Of a stretch of 64,000 bases of DNA, positions 22,166 through 33,559 are shown in pieces. Positions within the stretch are counted from its first letter, which is position 1, and each line of letters starts with the position of its first letter. The position numbers and the translations under genes are program-made. The stretch is taken from positions 1,787,609 through 1,851,608 of the forward strand of contig JAVTVX010000009.1 of NCBI GenBank assembly GCA_033439265.1. The letters are read 5' to 3'. Below the pieces are notes generated by a model. That model was not told the origin of the DNA and did not search any database. It saw only the letters and a list, made by a program, of their open reading frames with translations. This DNA comes from Dillenia suffruticosa. Its lineage: Eukaryota; Streptophyta; Magnoliopsida; Dilleniales; Dilleniaceae.

Positions 22166-23301
22166 TGATATTGTGATCCGTAGCTACGAAGGACATCTGG
22201 TAGAGGCACCCCTTGTGTCCGGATACGCTTCGGCCGGAGGTATCCGCCAGATTGTCGTGTGTATGGGTGTCCCAGGTTGACCCTCATCGGAGAGGACGTT
22301 GAGTACGGCTCCGTCTAGCACCAGGCGGGGGCACCATACACGGCCGACTAGTTATATGTACACTATATATTTTTTTTCAGGCTAGTTGGGGTAGTCTGTG
22401 GCCAACATTGGGGCAGAGAACCATTCTTTAATACTTGCATTTGGAAAAAAAACCCCAATGCGCCGTCCTTGGTCGAGGTAGACCATTGCCGGGAATATTT
22501 CATTGGCCGGTTCTTCATGACATTGATGTAAAATTTTAGGATGCATATCTTGCTTTCTGATGTGTGCGTATTATATATGATTTTGAAATAACATGATTGG
22601 TTTGCACACTGTGGATATTTTCTTATCTTATGCTTTGACACTCCAAATTCACCTCGATATTGATAGCATGATGTCAATCCCCTCACTTACTGAGTATCCT
22701 CCCATAGATACTCATCCCTCACTTTCTTTCCCACAGGATTAGTGTTGGATCGAGGAGATACCACTGGGATTGGGTATGGATATTTTCCATCTCTTCCGCT
22801 ATGATGATTGGTGATATTATTATGTATTGGAGGTTTTAGATTGACCAATGTATTTATATAAATTTTCTGGGATGACTGTATAAATTATGGACTTTATTTC
22901 GCGGAACTCGCGTGTTGATTATTTCGTTGCATTGAGGCATTTGTAAATATTTAAAAATAACTTGGGAATTTATTTTATATATGCGTAGAATTTGAGTCCG
23001 CTCGGTGTGGCGGCTGCTCATGCTTTAGTTGGGCATGACAGTAGAGGTCTGTTGCTAGGACTATTAGAAACTTTATAGCCTTGCGTTGTTCTGGATGTTG
23101 GCTGTGGATATTGTTGATTTTGGAGAGGCCGGGATGGCCAATTGTTTATTTGTACTGGATGAATGTCATATACAGGTGAAATTGTACATGGGAAACCTCC
23201 GATTTATGGGGAGGTTCTGCCCGATTTTCTGTAAAAATCTAACCGGCATCCAGGGACAACGGGCGGCTGTTCACGATCCCGGTTCGGGGCGTGACAGGTC
23301 T

Positions 23302-24735
23302 AATAAGAATACGAGCAAGGGGCTGCTGTGTGGTGAATACATAAGTCATGGGAAAAGACTTGTCCCATGATAAATGAAATGCCTGAAAAGGTAGACCAAA
23401 TCAAGGATGAACAAGTTATTATCAGAGGGACTATTTTTTTCTCTTGGACAAGGAAAGGTTTTCTATAAGGGTTTCTATTGTGCCGATTAATCGTGATCAA
23501 ATTAACCAACACTCATACTTTTCTTTTGTATCAATCGAGCACAGAATCGAAAAAATTAAATTTTATTAAATTTAAGAGACGACTATGGAATAGAAAGCAA
23601 TAAATAACAAGAAAATAAAGAGATTTGTTTGGGGAATTGTGTGTCCAAAACCCTCCAAGAACGGCTCCTTTTAAAGATTTTATCAATTGATGTTCTATTT
23701 TCTTAACTTCAAAAGCTATCCTTTTCTGAATCGCAATATTCAGCACATCTTTCTATTTCTCCAAAAATTTGCTTGCTCACCAATTCCATCTAAAACCTTC
23801 CTAAGATAATTTTATAGATCTTTTACTTCTAAACTGATTCCGAAATTTTCTATTAATGATAAGAGTTCTTAAATAACTCTCACACAACACGCTAAAGCAT
23901 TAAAAAGTAAAGTATCAATATGTAAATTTTTATCTTAATTTTATATTGACTGACTAACTACATAACGTAACCTTCCTCTTTTACCTGGCCTTAAGACCGT
24001 CCATGACATAGTTAATCTTAAAAAAGTGGTGTCAATAATTTTTATCTTAATACTCTCTTTCTTCAAGCTGGTCCAAATAAACTTAATTTTGTCGAATTTA
24101 TGCAAATCACTTCTCATGGCCTCTTAGGCTTTCAAGGAAAGGAGCAAACTCTCATGTCATGTGAACTAATTTTTGTTAATCTCTTTCACATATGGGAAAG
24201 GACAAAATTTTGAATCTTTAAAATAACCAATGGCATATGCATATAAATATAAGAGGGAGGCCTGTTCTCACAAAAAAAAAAAAAAAAAGAAGAGGGAGGC
24301 CTGTCACTTCTCTCTCCAACGAAAGCAAAAAAATATAAAAAAGATCATGATCTTCAAAAGACGAGAACTAGTGTGGCGTTTTAGAATTGATCAAGTTCTA
24401 TCTGTTTGTCCAAGTCAATCTACCAAGGGTTAGGTTCAACAAAGAATTCCATGATTTGGTTCAACAAATAGTTTCTAAACTATAATCATTAGATCTAAAC
24501 TTTTTTTTTTTTTCACAACCTTTTGGAAATCCAAATAATCTGGTTTGAGAAATTGTGAAGTCCAATTAAGAAGCTGACTCTTTCAACATATATATATATA
24601 TATTTTTAAACATTTACACTCAAAATTTTAATTAAAAAATTATAATATTTTGTCATTAAACATAATAATTGTTGGTTCTAGATTTAAGATCTTAGGCGTT
24701 GCCCTTTAAGCTATTTTAGTGTTTAAGTGAGAAGC
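23302..24735. other. Intergenic, no gene seen
   Basis: AT-rich DNA. A 24-bp AGAGGGAGGCCTG-containing stretch occurs twice around an A-run near 24250-24305, a slippage-type duplication. No coding family was recognised. Confidence 0.4.
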
Positions 24736-24743
24736 CACCCCAT

Positions 24744-24948
24744 CAGTGGCGGACCTAGGTAGGATCCAGAGGCAAGTGATGCAAAAAAATTTATGAAATA
24801 TTTGTTTAAACAACAAATATGAACAGATAGTACAAAATTATAATTAAATGAGTGTAAAATAAATATGAGTCATAAATATTAATTAAATTTTAAAAAAAAA
24901 TCAGGAAATGCAATTACCCACGCTGGATATAACCAAGGTCCGCCACTC
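24744..24948. mobile_element. hAT-like MITE (205 bp)
   Basis: Terminal inverted repeats CAGTGGCGGACCTAGGT (left) and ACCAAGGTCCGCCACTC (right). The flanks are a probable 8-bp target duplication, CACCCCAT (24736-24743) and CGTCCCAT (24949-24956), with 6 of 8 matching. A CAGTGGCGG-type terminus and an 8-bp duplication are typical of non-autonomous hAT elements. The interior is AT-rich and non-coding. Confidence 0.65.
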
Positions 24949-24956
24949 CGTCCCAT

Positions 24957-26850
24957 AAACAACGATGCAACCGAAATTATGTTTTGTCTTTGTCTACAAT
25001 CTTTTAAAGCTTTTCAACAAAGTTTAACATTTTGAAAAGGAGAAGGCATGTGAGATTGTCACACGTCTTGACACACGATATTACATTAATCTCGCACCCG
25101 CAAGTTATAGTATATTTCCCACCAATCTTATGAAGTGTAAATCCTAAAAAAGAAAAAAAAAAAAAAAAAAAGGGGTTAACATACAAAGTCATAGGACAAC
25201 CAAAATGAATGCTCGGTGAGTTTTGATTGAGGTTATGTCTATCCTCAAATGCAGCTAATCAAGCCTTTTTTTGGGGGGGGGGGGGGGGGGGAAGGAGAAG
25301 ATGAAATTGGATTTTCCCTCTTATTGTTAGGACACGAATGGAATAAGATGGGTGTGAAAGGAAAGGCTCAATCTCTTCATGTGGAAACTTCGAAGGCAAG
25401 GAAATGGTTGGAGAGATTCCTCCTTGAGAATAACATGACATCGGTTGAAGTCTTGCCCAAGCCCATCTCAACCTTAAAAATCGTAATTATAATTGGACCT
25501 AATCTTTTCTAAAGGCTGGCATCGGTTGAGAATTTTCTGCCACAACCTTGCCTGGGCTTGACAAGGCAAGTTTATGGTTCCGTTCGCTCGTGCCATGTCT
25601 ACCCAAAGGACCCTGCGATAGTATGGTCTGGCAGTCACCTAAGGAGATGCAAAATTATCCCCCGGAATTTTCCTTTTTTTATTATTTTTATCTAAAATCA
25701 TACGCCTAATACAATTTAAATATTTATAAAAACCCTATTTAAGAAAACGAATTTTTCGATAAAACTTTTTCTATTTTTAAATTTTAAATTTGAAATTTGA
25801 TTAAAAAAATCTGATATCCTATTCTATCAAACCACTCAAAACATTATACACGGTTTATTTTTTTATTTTTTTGATATTATACCAATCGACATCTGAAATT
25901 ATATTTTAATTAATTCGATTCAGAACTTATAATGACCAATTTAAGAGGGTTATTCTCTCAATATAATTTTTTTCATATCTAAATCATGAATAGAATTCAA
26001 AAATTTAATTAAAAAATTTAACGTTATATTCTATTAAATTAACTATCGTACGTGCTCGGTTATACTATTTTGTATCTTAGTTGTAATCACATTAAGACTG
26101 ATCCTCCTTGACTTGACTTGATATGATCATTTTGCCCCAACCAAACCCTATTAAAAACATAAATAAATAACTCCCTCCCACGTCGGATATCATTTATAGG
26201 TCCCACCATCATCATACCAGCATCTCCTTCTCCCTCACGAAGATTTTGCTAAAATCTCCCACTAAACCCCCTTCCACTCTCTCTCTATCTCCAAAACACT
26301 CTGAACCTCTCTCATCAACGGTGGGCTATTAAATTCGCCATACAATAATCCCAAAAGGGTCAACCCTCTGACCCTTAATTGTTGAGTCCAATTCCAATAC
26401 CAAGATTATTTGGTATCTTCCCGAACTACCCCAGCTCAATGGAGTTAAGGTATCTCTCTCTCTCTCTCACTCGCCTTTTCTATTGCTTCAAATTATGAAC
26501 AATTATTAAAAAAATATATACTAAATAAATGTTAAATCCTTTCAATTATAGAAATTATTGCATAGCTTTTTTCCTCCTGATGAAGCATTTTTTATTACCA
26601 TCGAAAAAGAAGATTATCCGCCAACAGTACCTTAATGGAATAGCCATGTTCTTTGGCGGTATAAGTCAAGACTCCTTTTATTTATGTTGTGTGCTCTGTC
26701 GAGCATTACACAATCGGATGAGAATAATGGGTCCTTTAGCTCAAATAATTAGCATAAATTGAAATCAAGCAACATAATTTTAATACCAGAGTTGATCTTA
26801 AACAAATTACCTAGTCTAAAAGTTAGCTAGGCGCAGCTTGAATAATGGGA
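24957..26850. other. Intergenic, no gene seen
   Basis: AT-rich DNA. There is a pure G run of 19 at 25273-25291. A C- and T-rich stretch with CT repeats around 26220-26470 resembles a plant 5' leader, but no coding exon follows that could be supported. Confidence 0.4.
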
Positions 26851-26854
26851 TGTT

Positions 26855-28130
26855 ATGCTGCTTGGTGTTAAATGGAATTTGGGAAATGGTAGGCTTGTGA
26901 AATTCTTGGGAGGATAACGGGGTAGGAGATGCTGGCCCCTTTAAATTCCTTCTATCATGCATTTAAAAGCTGATATCCTTAACGAGTCTGTTTTTGAATA
27001 TGTGCCTAATATATATATATTTTGGTAGATAGAAATACTTGAAATCGAGATCTTTATAGAAAATCTCAAAATCGAGATTTTTAAGAGAATGGGACAATAT
27101 GAGTTGAGTTATAATTGCTGCTGCTAAACCTTCAACAGTGAGGATAGAGAGGATAGTGTTTATTGGGCCTATTCTAATTCTGGTAGATTCAAGATCAACT
27201 CCGCTTATGTGATACAAGACAATGTTAATCGGAATGTAGAAGATATAAGAGGTGGCACTGGGTGTGGAGTTGGCCAGGACCTCAGCATATTCGTGTTTTC
27301 CTTCGGCTCACCTTGAAAAAATGGCTCTTTACCAACGTAGAAAGGTATAGAAGGCTCATCTCACTAATGATTATGGTTGCAGGATATGTGGTTTGGGAAA
27401 TGAAGATATCATCTATGTCCTCAGGAACTGTTCTTTTGCCCAGTTTTTTTGGAGGAGATAGATGAATGACTGAGGAGTTGGGATAATAGATGTGGTTTGG
27501 ATTCTTTGGGAGGATAGAAATATGAAGTTATTTGCTGGGGAAGCAGTTGTGATTGAGGAGATAACCATGCGCATTAGAGCCAGGATTGCTGTCATTATTC
27601 ATGCTAATGCTGCTCCTCTAGAAGGAACAAGGAGAAGTGGGTTATGTGGCATTTTTCTCCTCCAGGGATGGTGTAAATGGAATAAAGATGGAGCTACGAG
27701 GGACTCAAATATGTAGGCTACTGCTGGGGGTATAGCCAGAGATAGCCACAGCTGGCTGGTTGGTTTTGCGAGGAATATGGGTTAATGTTCTATCAAGTTA
27801 GAACTTTTTTTTTTGGGGGGGGGGGGGGAGGAGGCTTTTGAGGGGGTCCAGCTTGCTTGGGACATGAGGATCAACAGGGTTATACTTGAAGTTGATAGTG
27901 CAACTGCATTGGACATGTTTAACTACAAATAGGGATCAAGTGAATGAGTTCAGCTATCTTGTGAATTCTATTAAGAGACTTATTGCTCGTGATTGGACTC
28001 TTCAGCTCATCCATACAGGGAAGGAAATAAGAACGCAGATTGGATGGCGAATTAGGCTTTCTCTTTGCCCTTGGGTCTCCACATAGTTGCCAACCCTCTC
28101 GCTCTGATTTCTCATATCATGTAGCAAGAT
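26855..28130 (+). mobile_element. LINE 3' part (RT zinc-binding and RNase H regions), decayed
   Basis: In broken plus-strand frames the stretch shows, in order, a WxxGNGRLVKF-like motif (about 26880), the RT-associated zinc-binding region (WPGPQHIRVFLRLTLKKWL, about 27270; then a CRICGLGNED-type stretch) and an RNase H domain of the plant RVT_3 type (KWNKDGAT near 27680; AGGIARDSHSWLVGFARNMG near 27725; VILEVDSATALDM near 27880; NADWMAN-like near 28035). This order matches the C-terminal part of plant LINE ORF2. Several stops and frameshifts and a poly-T/poly-G stretch near 27805-27828 interrupt it. The upstream endonuclease and RT core are missing, as expected for a 5'-truncated LINE. Confidence 0.75.
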
Positions 28131-28199
28131 GTCATGGGAGTGGGTTTCCCTGGAATATGGTTATCTAGGGTAATTTTGTTTTGCCATAACAAAAAAAGC

Positions 28200-28860
28200 C
28201 ATGTCAATGAGATTACGCGAGATCATTTGGAGGCTTGTGTGGGCCAAAGCCCATATAAAGTCATACTTTTCTTTAAACTTTCGTATCATTACCTTTTCAT
28301 ATTAAATTAATTAATATTTATATAAAAATTATTATATTTTTTATATTAATAAATTATTTGATTATATAATTATAATTTTTTATGTTATTTGATAGTAAAT
28401 AATTACATATTTAATTATTTTAAACTTTTATTATAAAATATAATTATTCTATTATTTTCATAAAATGATTAATATTTATCCTTTTTAATTTTTTATTTTA
28501 TTTATTTTTATAAAATATTATTTTCTCATGTCATTTTATATCAATTTCCATGCAATGTAGGTTATCCATGGATTCAACTTGACAAAATGCATTAATCAAA
28601 AGACAAAATTATTATATAAATTTCATAAGTTTCATTTACATACTATTAAAAAAATATCATAAATAAAAATAATACTAAATATTGAAAGCCATGTTCTATT
28701 TTTTTATTTTAAAATTTTCTATTTGATTAGTTTATTTTCATCTTATTTTATTTATGATATTTTTAAAATTAAGTTAAAATATTTTGTTTATAAAATTTAA
28801 AATTTAAAAAAAAAATTAAATTTATTAATAATTTTTATGTGAAGAGTCTTTTCTAATTTC
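28200..28860. other. Very AT-rich block
   Basis: About 660 bp of mostly A and T with short ATTTAT/TAAAAT tracts, between the LINE and the promoter region of the kinase gene. No element ends or coding sequence were found. It could act as a matrix-attachment region, but nothing in the sequence proves that. Confidence 0.4.
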
Positions 28861-29150
28861 AGTTTTTAGTTCTTCTCGAATGGAACGGAGTTGTACCGTC
28901 GTGTCGTCATACCGGAGGTATATTTATCTTTATTTCTCTTATACCGAAACAAACCCAACCAGAGTTAAAAGACCAGCGGAATCATAATTCCCAACTATAG
29001 TTAAAATTCAGTCAATCCCTCCTCTAGATCTATTACACGTGTACGATCCGGATTCACCACAACCGCCTTACCCCTTTTTCTTGTTAGGTTACAATTAGGG
29101 TTCCCTCGTTCTCATTCTTTCCTCGTTACAACCACAAATCTCGTTACAAC

Positions 29151-29156
<6 letters not shown>

Positions 29157-29198
<42 letters not shown>
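29157..29198 (+). repeat. (CT)n tract in the kinase gene 5' leader
   Basis: Pure CT run of about 40 bp ending some 15 bp before the ATG of the kinase gene. CT-rich leaders are common in plant housekeeping genes and may act as a core-promoter Y-patch. Confidence 0.85.
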
Positions 29199-29199
<1 letters not shown>

Positions 29200-29212
29200 C
29201 CTACGATTAATC

Positions 29213-32200
29213 ATGGAGATGGAACGCGTGACGGAGTTTCCACACACACACATGAATCGGCGACCGAGAAAGCGGCCCAGGTTGGCTTGGGATGTTCTTC
29301 CTCAGTCTCCTAAGGTATTGTCCCTTCTCATTTCCTTCGTATCGTGATTTTCTTTTCTTCCTTTTCGGTTTATGGCTTTTGTTTTTGTTAGATCTGGTGG
29401 ATTTTCTATTGTTTATAGTGTTTGTTTTCTCAGGTATGGTTTTTCTTTTGGTGTTTACTTGAAAATCTAAAGATTGATTTGTTAAACGAAATTGAATTTG
29501 ATTTTCTGTGGATAATTCAGATTTTGGGCCTAGATCTGATTTAATTTAATTTTTAGATCTGTGGTTATGATATAATTGATCTAGTGGATTGTTCTAAAGA
29601 AAATTGAATTTTGTGATCTGGGTTTTTTATTTTTTTTGTTGGTAGATCTGTTTAGATCTAACTTATGGTTGATGTGATGAATTCTATCATTAGCTGATTA
29701 GATCTGTTTATGTATTCGATATCTTGTGATAGAGCTTGATTTGTTATGTAACATTAAAATGGATTTTGTGGGGTTTATTTATATTTTGGTGCTGGACCTG
29801 ATTTAATTTAATTTTTAGTTTCTTTGGTTGTGATATTATTATTTGATTTGCTTGTGGGTTGATTTTTTTTTTTTTTTGTCTTAGATCTATATATTAGTTC
29901 TTCTAAAGGGAAAAAAATTGAATTTTGTGATCTTGGTTTTGTTTTATTTGGGTTGATCTGTCTTGATTTAATTTATGTTTCATGTAACGAGTTCTGTTAT
30001 CATCTAATAAGATCTGTTTGTATATTTGGTATTTTTTCTTGGAGCTTGTTTCCATCTTGCTTGGATCTGGATTTGCTTTGTTTCCATGTGAAAGAATTAA
30101 ATTGTATTTATGGTGATTTGGGTTTAATCTTTGCCTTCTTCGTCGTCTTTTTTGTTTTTCTTGAAAGGGTTAGAATTTAATTGTTTTCGGTGATATTTTA
30201 TCTTCTAAAATTTATTTTTTTTTTGTTTTCTTATTAAATAAAGAGGTCCGTTTGCATTAAGATTTTTTTATTTTTGTTAGTTTATCCCAATTATTTTAAT
30301 GTTGATTTGTGAATTTGTTGGTAATTTTTATGATGTTTCTTTACCTAGAAAAGAGATTTTTCATGTGATGTTGAAAAGTGCAATTGGATATTTCAATATT
30401 TAGGCAAAAAATGTAATTATGAATGGTTGGGTTGGGGATTTAATTTATATAATTTGAGCAAAACATGAAATGGATGGCTATGTGTAGGCTCAGCTAGGAT
30501 TGTTTTGTGCACAAGAGGTTGGGAATGTGACAAGCTTTGCAACTTCAAAGGCACCCTCAGACCATACTACTAGTTCTTCTGTGTCTGTAAAGGGAGTGGC
30601 TCGAAATGGTTCTCCCCCATGGCGAGAAGATGACAAAGATGGCCATTACACGTTTGCGCTCGGAGAAAATTTAACTTCACGCTGTAATTACACTTTACCA
30701 ATCAATTCATTTTTTAGTTGTTTGACGGTGTCATAAGGGAGCTTGTTTTATATTTCTATGGAGTGCTGGGCACGGTCCCTTGGTTTAAGAATTTTCAGCT
30801 GACTCACCTGGTAAACATTACTGATTATATGAAGTAGGTCGTATGGTGGTCTGTAAAAGATTCTTTAGATCCTTTACACATTATTAAAGCTTCTCCTGCT
30901 AAATGTATTTAAGGCAAATTGAGTATATTTTCCTTTTTGGGTACCTTAAAAATCAGGATTTTTTCTGAATATGTTCTAATGGTATTTTGAGGAACTAGCA
31001 TATTAGGGTCACATTAATATATGACAGGGCAATGGTTGATCTCTATTTGTTTCTGATATTTTTGTATTTCTCTATGTTTTTCTGTTGCAGATAAGATCCA
31101 CAGCAAAATGGGTGAAGGTATGTTGTACAAACTGTAAATCTTGTCTCTAAGATGTGGAAAATGGGGTTGTTATCTTATACAAGCAGCTGTGGATTCTGTA
31201 GGTACCTTTGGTCAGGTCTTGGAATGCTGGGACAGAGAAAGAAAGGAAATGGTAGCTGTCAAGATTGTTCGCAGTATTAAAAAATATCGAGAGGCAGCTA
31301 TGATAGAAATTGAGGTATTACAACAACTTGGAAAGAATGACAAGGGTGGAAATCGGTGAGTATTTGGTCTTTGAAATATGCTTTTCATTCTCATAAAGTC
31401 CCTCCACAAGCAGGCTGTGTCATACTTCTTTTCAAATGGTTAAATGGGTTTATTCTTTGCAGTTGTGTGCAAATACGGAACTGGTTTGACTATCGTAACC
31501 ATATCTGTATTGTAAGTATGCTATTGATTTGTGATGGATTAATTTCCCCAATATTAACCAATATTTTGGGGGTTATAAGACGTGTGGGTGGATTCAAATG
31601 GTGTGAACAGGTCTTTGAGAAGCTTGGACCAAGCTTATACGATTTTCTACGCAAAAACAATTATCGCCCATTTCCCATTGATCTTGTCCGTGAGATTGGC
31701 AGACAACTGTTGGATTGTGTAGCATGTATAGTAATTACTTCATACTAGTTCAATTTCATCCCACATAAATAATGGCTTCTGTTTCTGGTTTTGTATTCAA
31801 TTAATTCTTTGATTTATTTTGACAATGATAGTCACATCAGTGGTTTGACAGTGGAGTCTTATTGTTCCCACATGTTTTCAAAGACTACTAACAAAAGACT
31901 TAAGTGGATAATTTTCATTTTACTTGTTATACAAGATTGCTTCCATAAATGAACATTTACCTAGTTTTTGTGTTCTAACAGTGTTCGTATTTCAAATTTG
32001 CAGTTATGCATGATTTGCGCCTCATACATACTGATTTGAAGCCTGAGAATATTCTTCTTGTTTCTCCGGAGTATGTGAAGATTCCTGATTACAAGGTATT
32101 TTTAGTGGTATAGCTTTGGACTTGTTCAAGTTATATTAGTGTGTTATCTCCCCATTTATGTTGCTTGGTGACAATGTAGAACATTTTGAATTATCAGCTT

Positions 32201-33180
32201 TTCATTTATTAAGCCAAAGTTACTTCTTTAGGGGTCTTGACTATCTCCTTGTATTTGAAGGTTTCATCTCGGTCACCAAAGGATGGCTCTTATTTTAAGA
32301 GGTTGCCAAAGTCTAGTGCCATAAAGGTCATTGATTTTGGTAGTACAACATATGATCGTCAAGATCAGAGTTATATTGTATCAACTCGGCATTATCGTGC
32401 ACCAGAGGTTATCCTTGGTATGTTGTTTTGTACCTGGTAACATGTGATTCCACATCTGTCTATTGGCATTCCCATATCTGATTTGAATAAAATTTTGTAG
32501 GTCTTGGTTGGAGTTATCCTTGTGATGTATGGAGCATTGGTTGCATCTTGGTTGAGTTGTGTTCGGTATGTGTGTGATCGGAGTACATTTGTTCTCTGAT
32601 GTAGTTCTTCATTGGTTATGTGCTAAGTGAGTTCTTTGAACAGGGAGAAGCATTATTTCAAACTCATGAGAACCTGGAGCATTTAGCCATGATGGAGAGG
32701 GTGCTTGGTCCCCTACCTCAGCACATGTTGAAGAGGGTGGAGTAAGTCTCTTGATATAGTCATGGACAGCACAGCACATCTTTGTAGCTTTCCCTTGATG
32801 ATTGTTATATTTACCGTTGTGCTGCTGTTTCAGCCGGCATGGTGAGAAGTATGTTAGAAGAGGTAAATTGGATTGGCCTGAAGGTGCTACTTCTAGAGAG
32901 AGTATAAAAGCTGTTTTAAGGCTACCTCGCCTACAGGTCTGCAATCTTGATCTTTTTATGTCCTTAATTGCTATAGATGCATGAGATTTGTTGAACATCT
33001 CTGATGGATTGACCTTTCTTTCTTTGGCAGAATCTAGTGATGCAACATGTAGATCATTCGGCTGGGGATCTCATTCATCTATTGCAGGGTCTGCTCAAGT
33101 ATGAACCTTCTGAGAGGCTCTCAGCACGCGAAGCCTTAAGGCATCCATTTTTTACTAAGGACCATCTTAGGAGGTCTTGA
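29213..33180 (+). CDS. AFC2: LAMMER-type (CLK/AFC) dual-specificity protein kinase, AFC2-like
   Basis: Nuclear kinase of the CLK/AFC family, which phosphorylates SR splicing factors. Twelve exons join in frame with GT-AG introns: 29213-29314, 30488-30683, 31091-31117, 31202-31355, 31463-31511, 31611-31725, 32004-32095, 32261-32417, 32501-32565, 32644-32741, 32834-32936, 33031-33180. The product is 435 residues. Seen: basic nuclear-type stretch RRPRKRPR (16-23), Gly-rich loop GEGTFGQV, ATP lysine K129, catalytic HTDLKPEN (D225), DFG (D270), and the signature EHLAMMER (331-338). The N-terminus ([13 protein letters not shown]) matches Arabidopsis AFC2 as recalled, while SPKDGSYFK in the insert looks more like AFC1; AFC2 is preferred. 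The first intron is long (1173 bp) and exon 3 is only 27 nt. No defect is visible. Confidence 0.95.
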
Positions 33181-33541
33181 GCATTCTGAGTAGAGCCCCG
33201 GAGGACATACTTTCAATTACCTTGGCAGACCTCATTGGCAAACCAAGCTTAACGACTGCTCTTTCTAGGGCAGGTTGCTGGGGGGTCTGAATGCTTTCTT
33301 TGCCCCAAGGGAGTTAAAGTGATTATGATCGAGCAAGCAATGGACACTGCAGCTTTGTATATATTTCTTTCTTTGGGGCCAGGGAACAACCTAACAATTC
33401 TGTGATTACAGCCTTGATATGCGTTATACTTGCTGGAGATGATGTAATTGAGAATCTCTGGTGACCTCTCAAAACCATCATTGTGGCGTGTATCATAGAG
33501 ATTTCGTTTGGACGTAAATGTTCCTTGTACATTTGGGTATC

Positions 33542-33547
33542 AATAAA
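33542..33547 (+). terminator. Poly(A) signal of the kinase gene
   Basis: AATAAA about 360 bp after the stop codon, followed by a T/G-rich stretch. The match is canonical; the cleavage site is not known. Confidence 0.55.
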
Positions 33548-33559
33548 GTGTTTTTGTTC

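Larger units (their letters stand above)
20330..23296 (+). mobile_element. Complete solo LTR, Ty3/gypsy type (2967 bp)
   Basis: Begins TGTAACACC, ends CGGGGCGTGACA, and is flanked by the exact 5-bp duplication GGTCT (20325-20329 and 23297-23301). There is no internal region or coding sequence. Inside, in order: an A-tract of about 33 (20345-20377), a hairpin (20383-20413), a CT tract (about 20447-20490), a very CpG-rich block (about 20690-21260), splice-like motifs (21289, 21356, 21427), a 38-bp minisatellite (21956-22165), a GAGTATC/GATACTC inverted repeat (about 22690-22712) and the conserved tail. Long Arg-, Ala- or Ser-rich frames in the CpG-rich block are compositional, not genes. The intact target duplication suggests the insertion is fairly young. 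Confidence 0.92.

Noticed and set aside
21905-22176. Repetitive protein-like frames, or a CRISPR-like array
   Set aside because: A 38-bp tandem minisatellite; units abut without spacers and it lies in a plant LTR.
27200-28130. A host RNase H-like gene
   Set aside because: RNase H preceded by an RT zinc-binding region in broken frames is the known LINE ORF2 order.
28200-28860. A matrix-attachment region or MITE
   Set aside because: Only AT richness supports it; no terminal repeats or target duplication were found.
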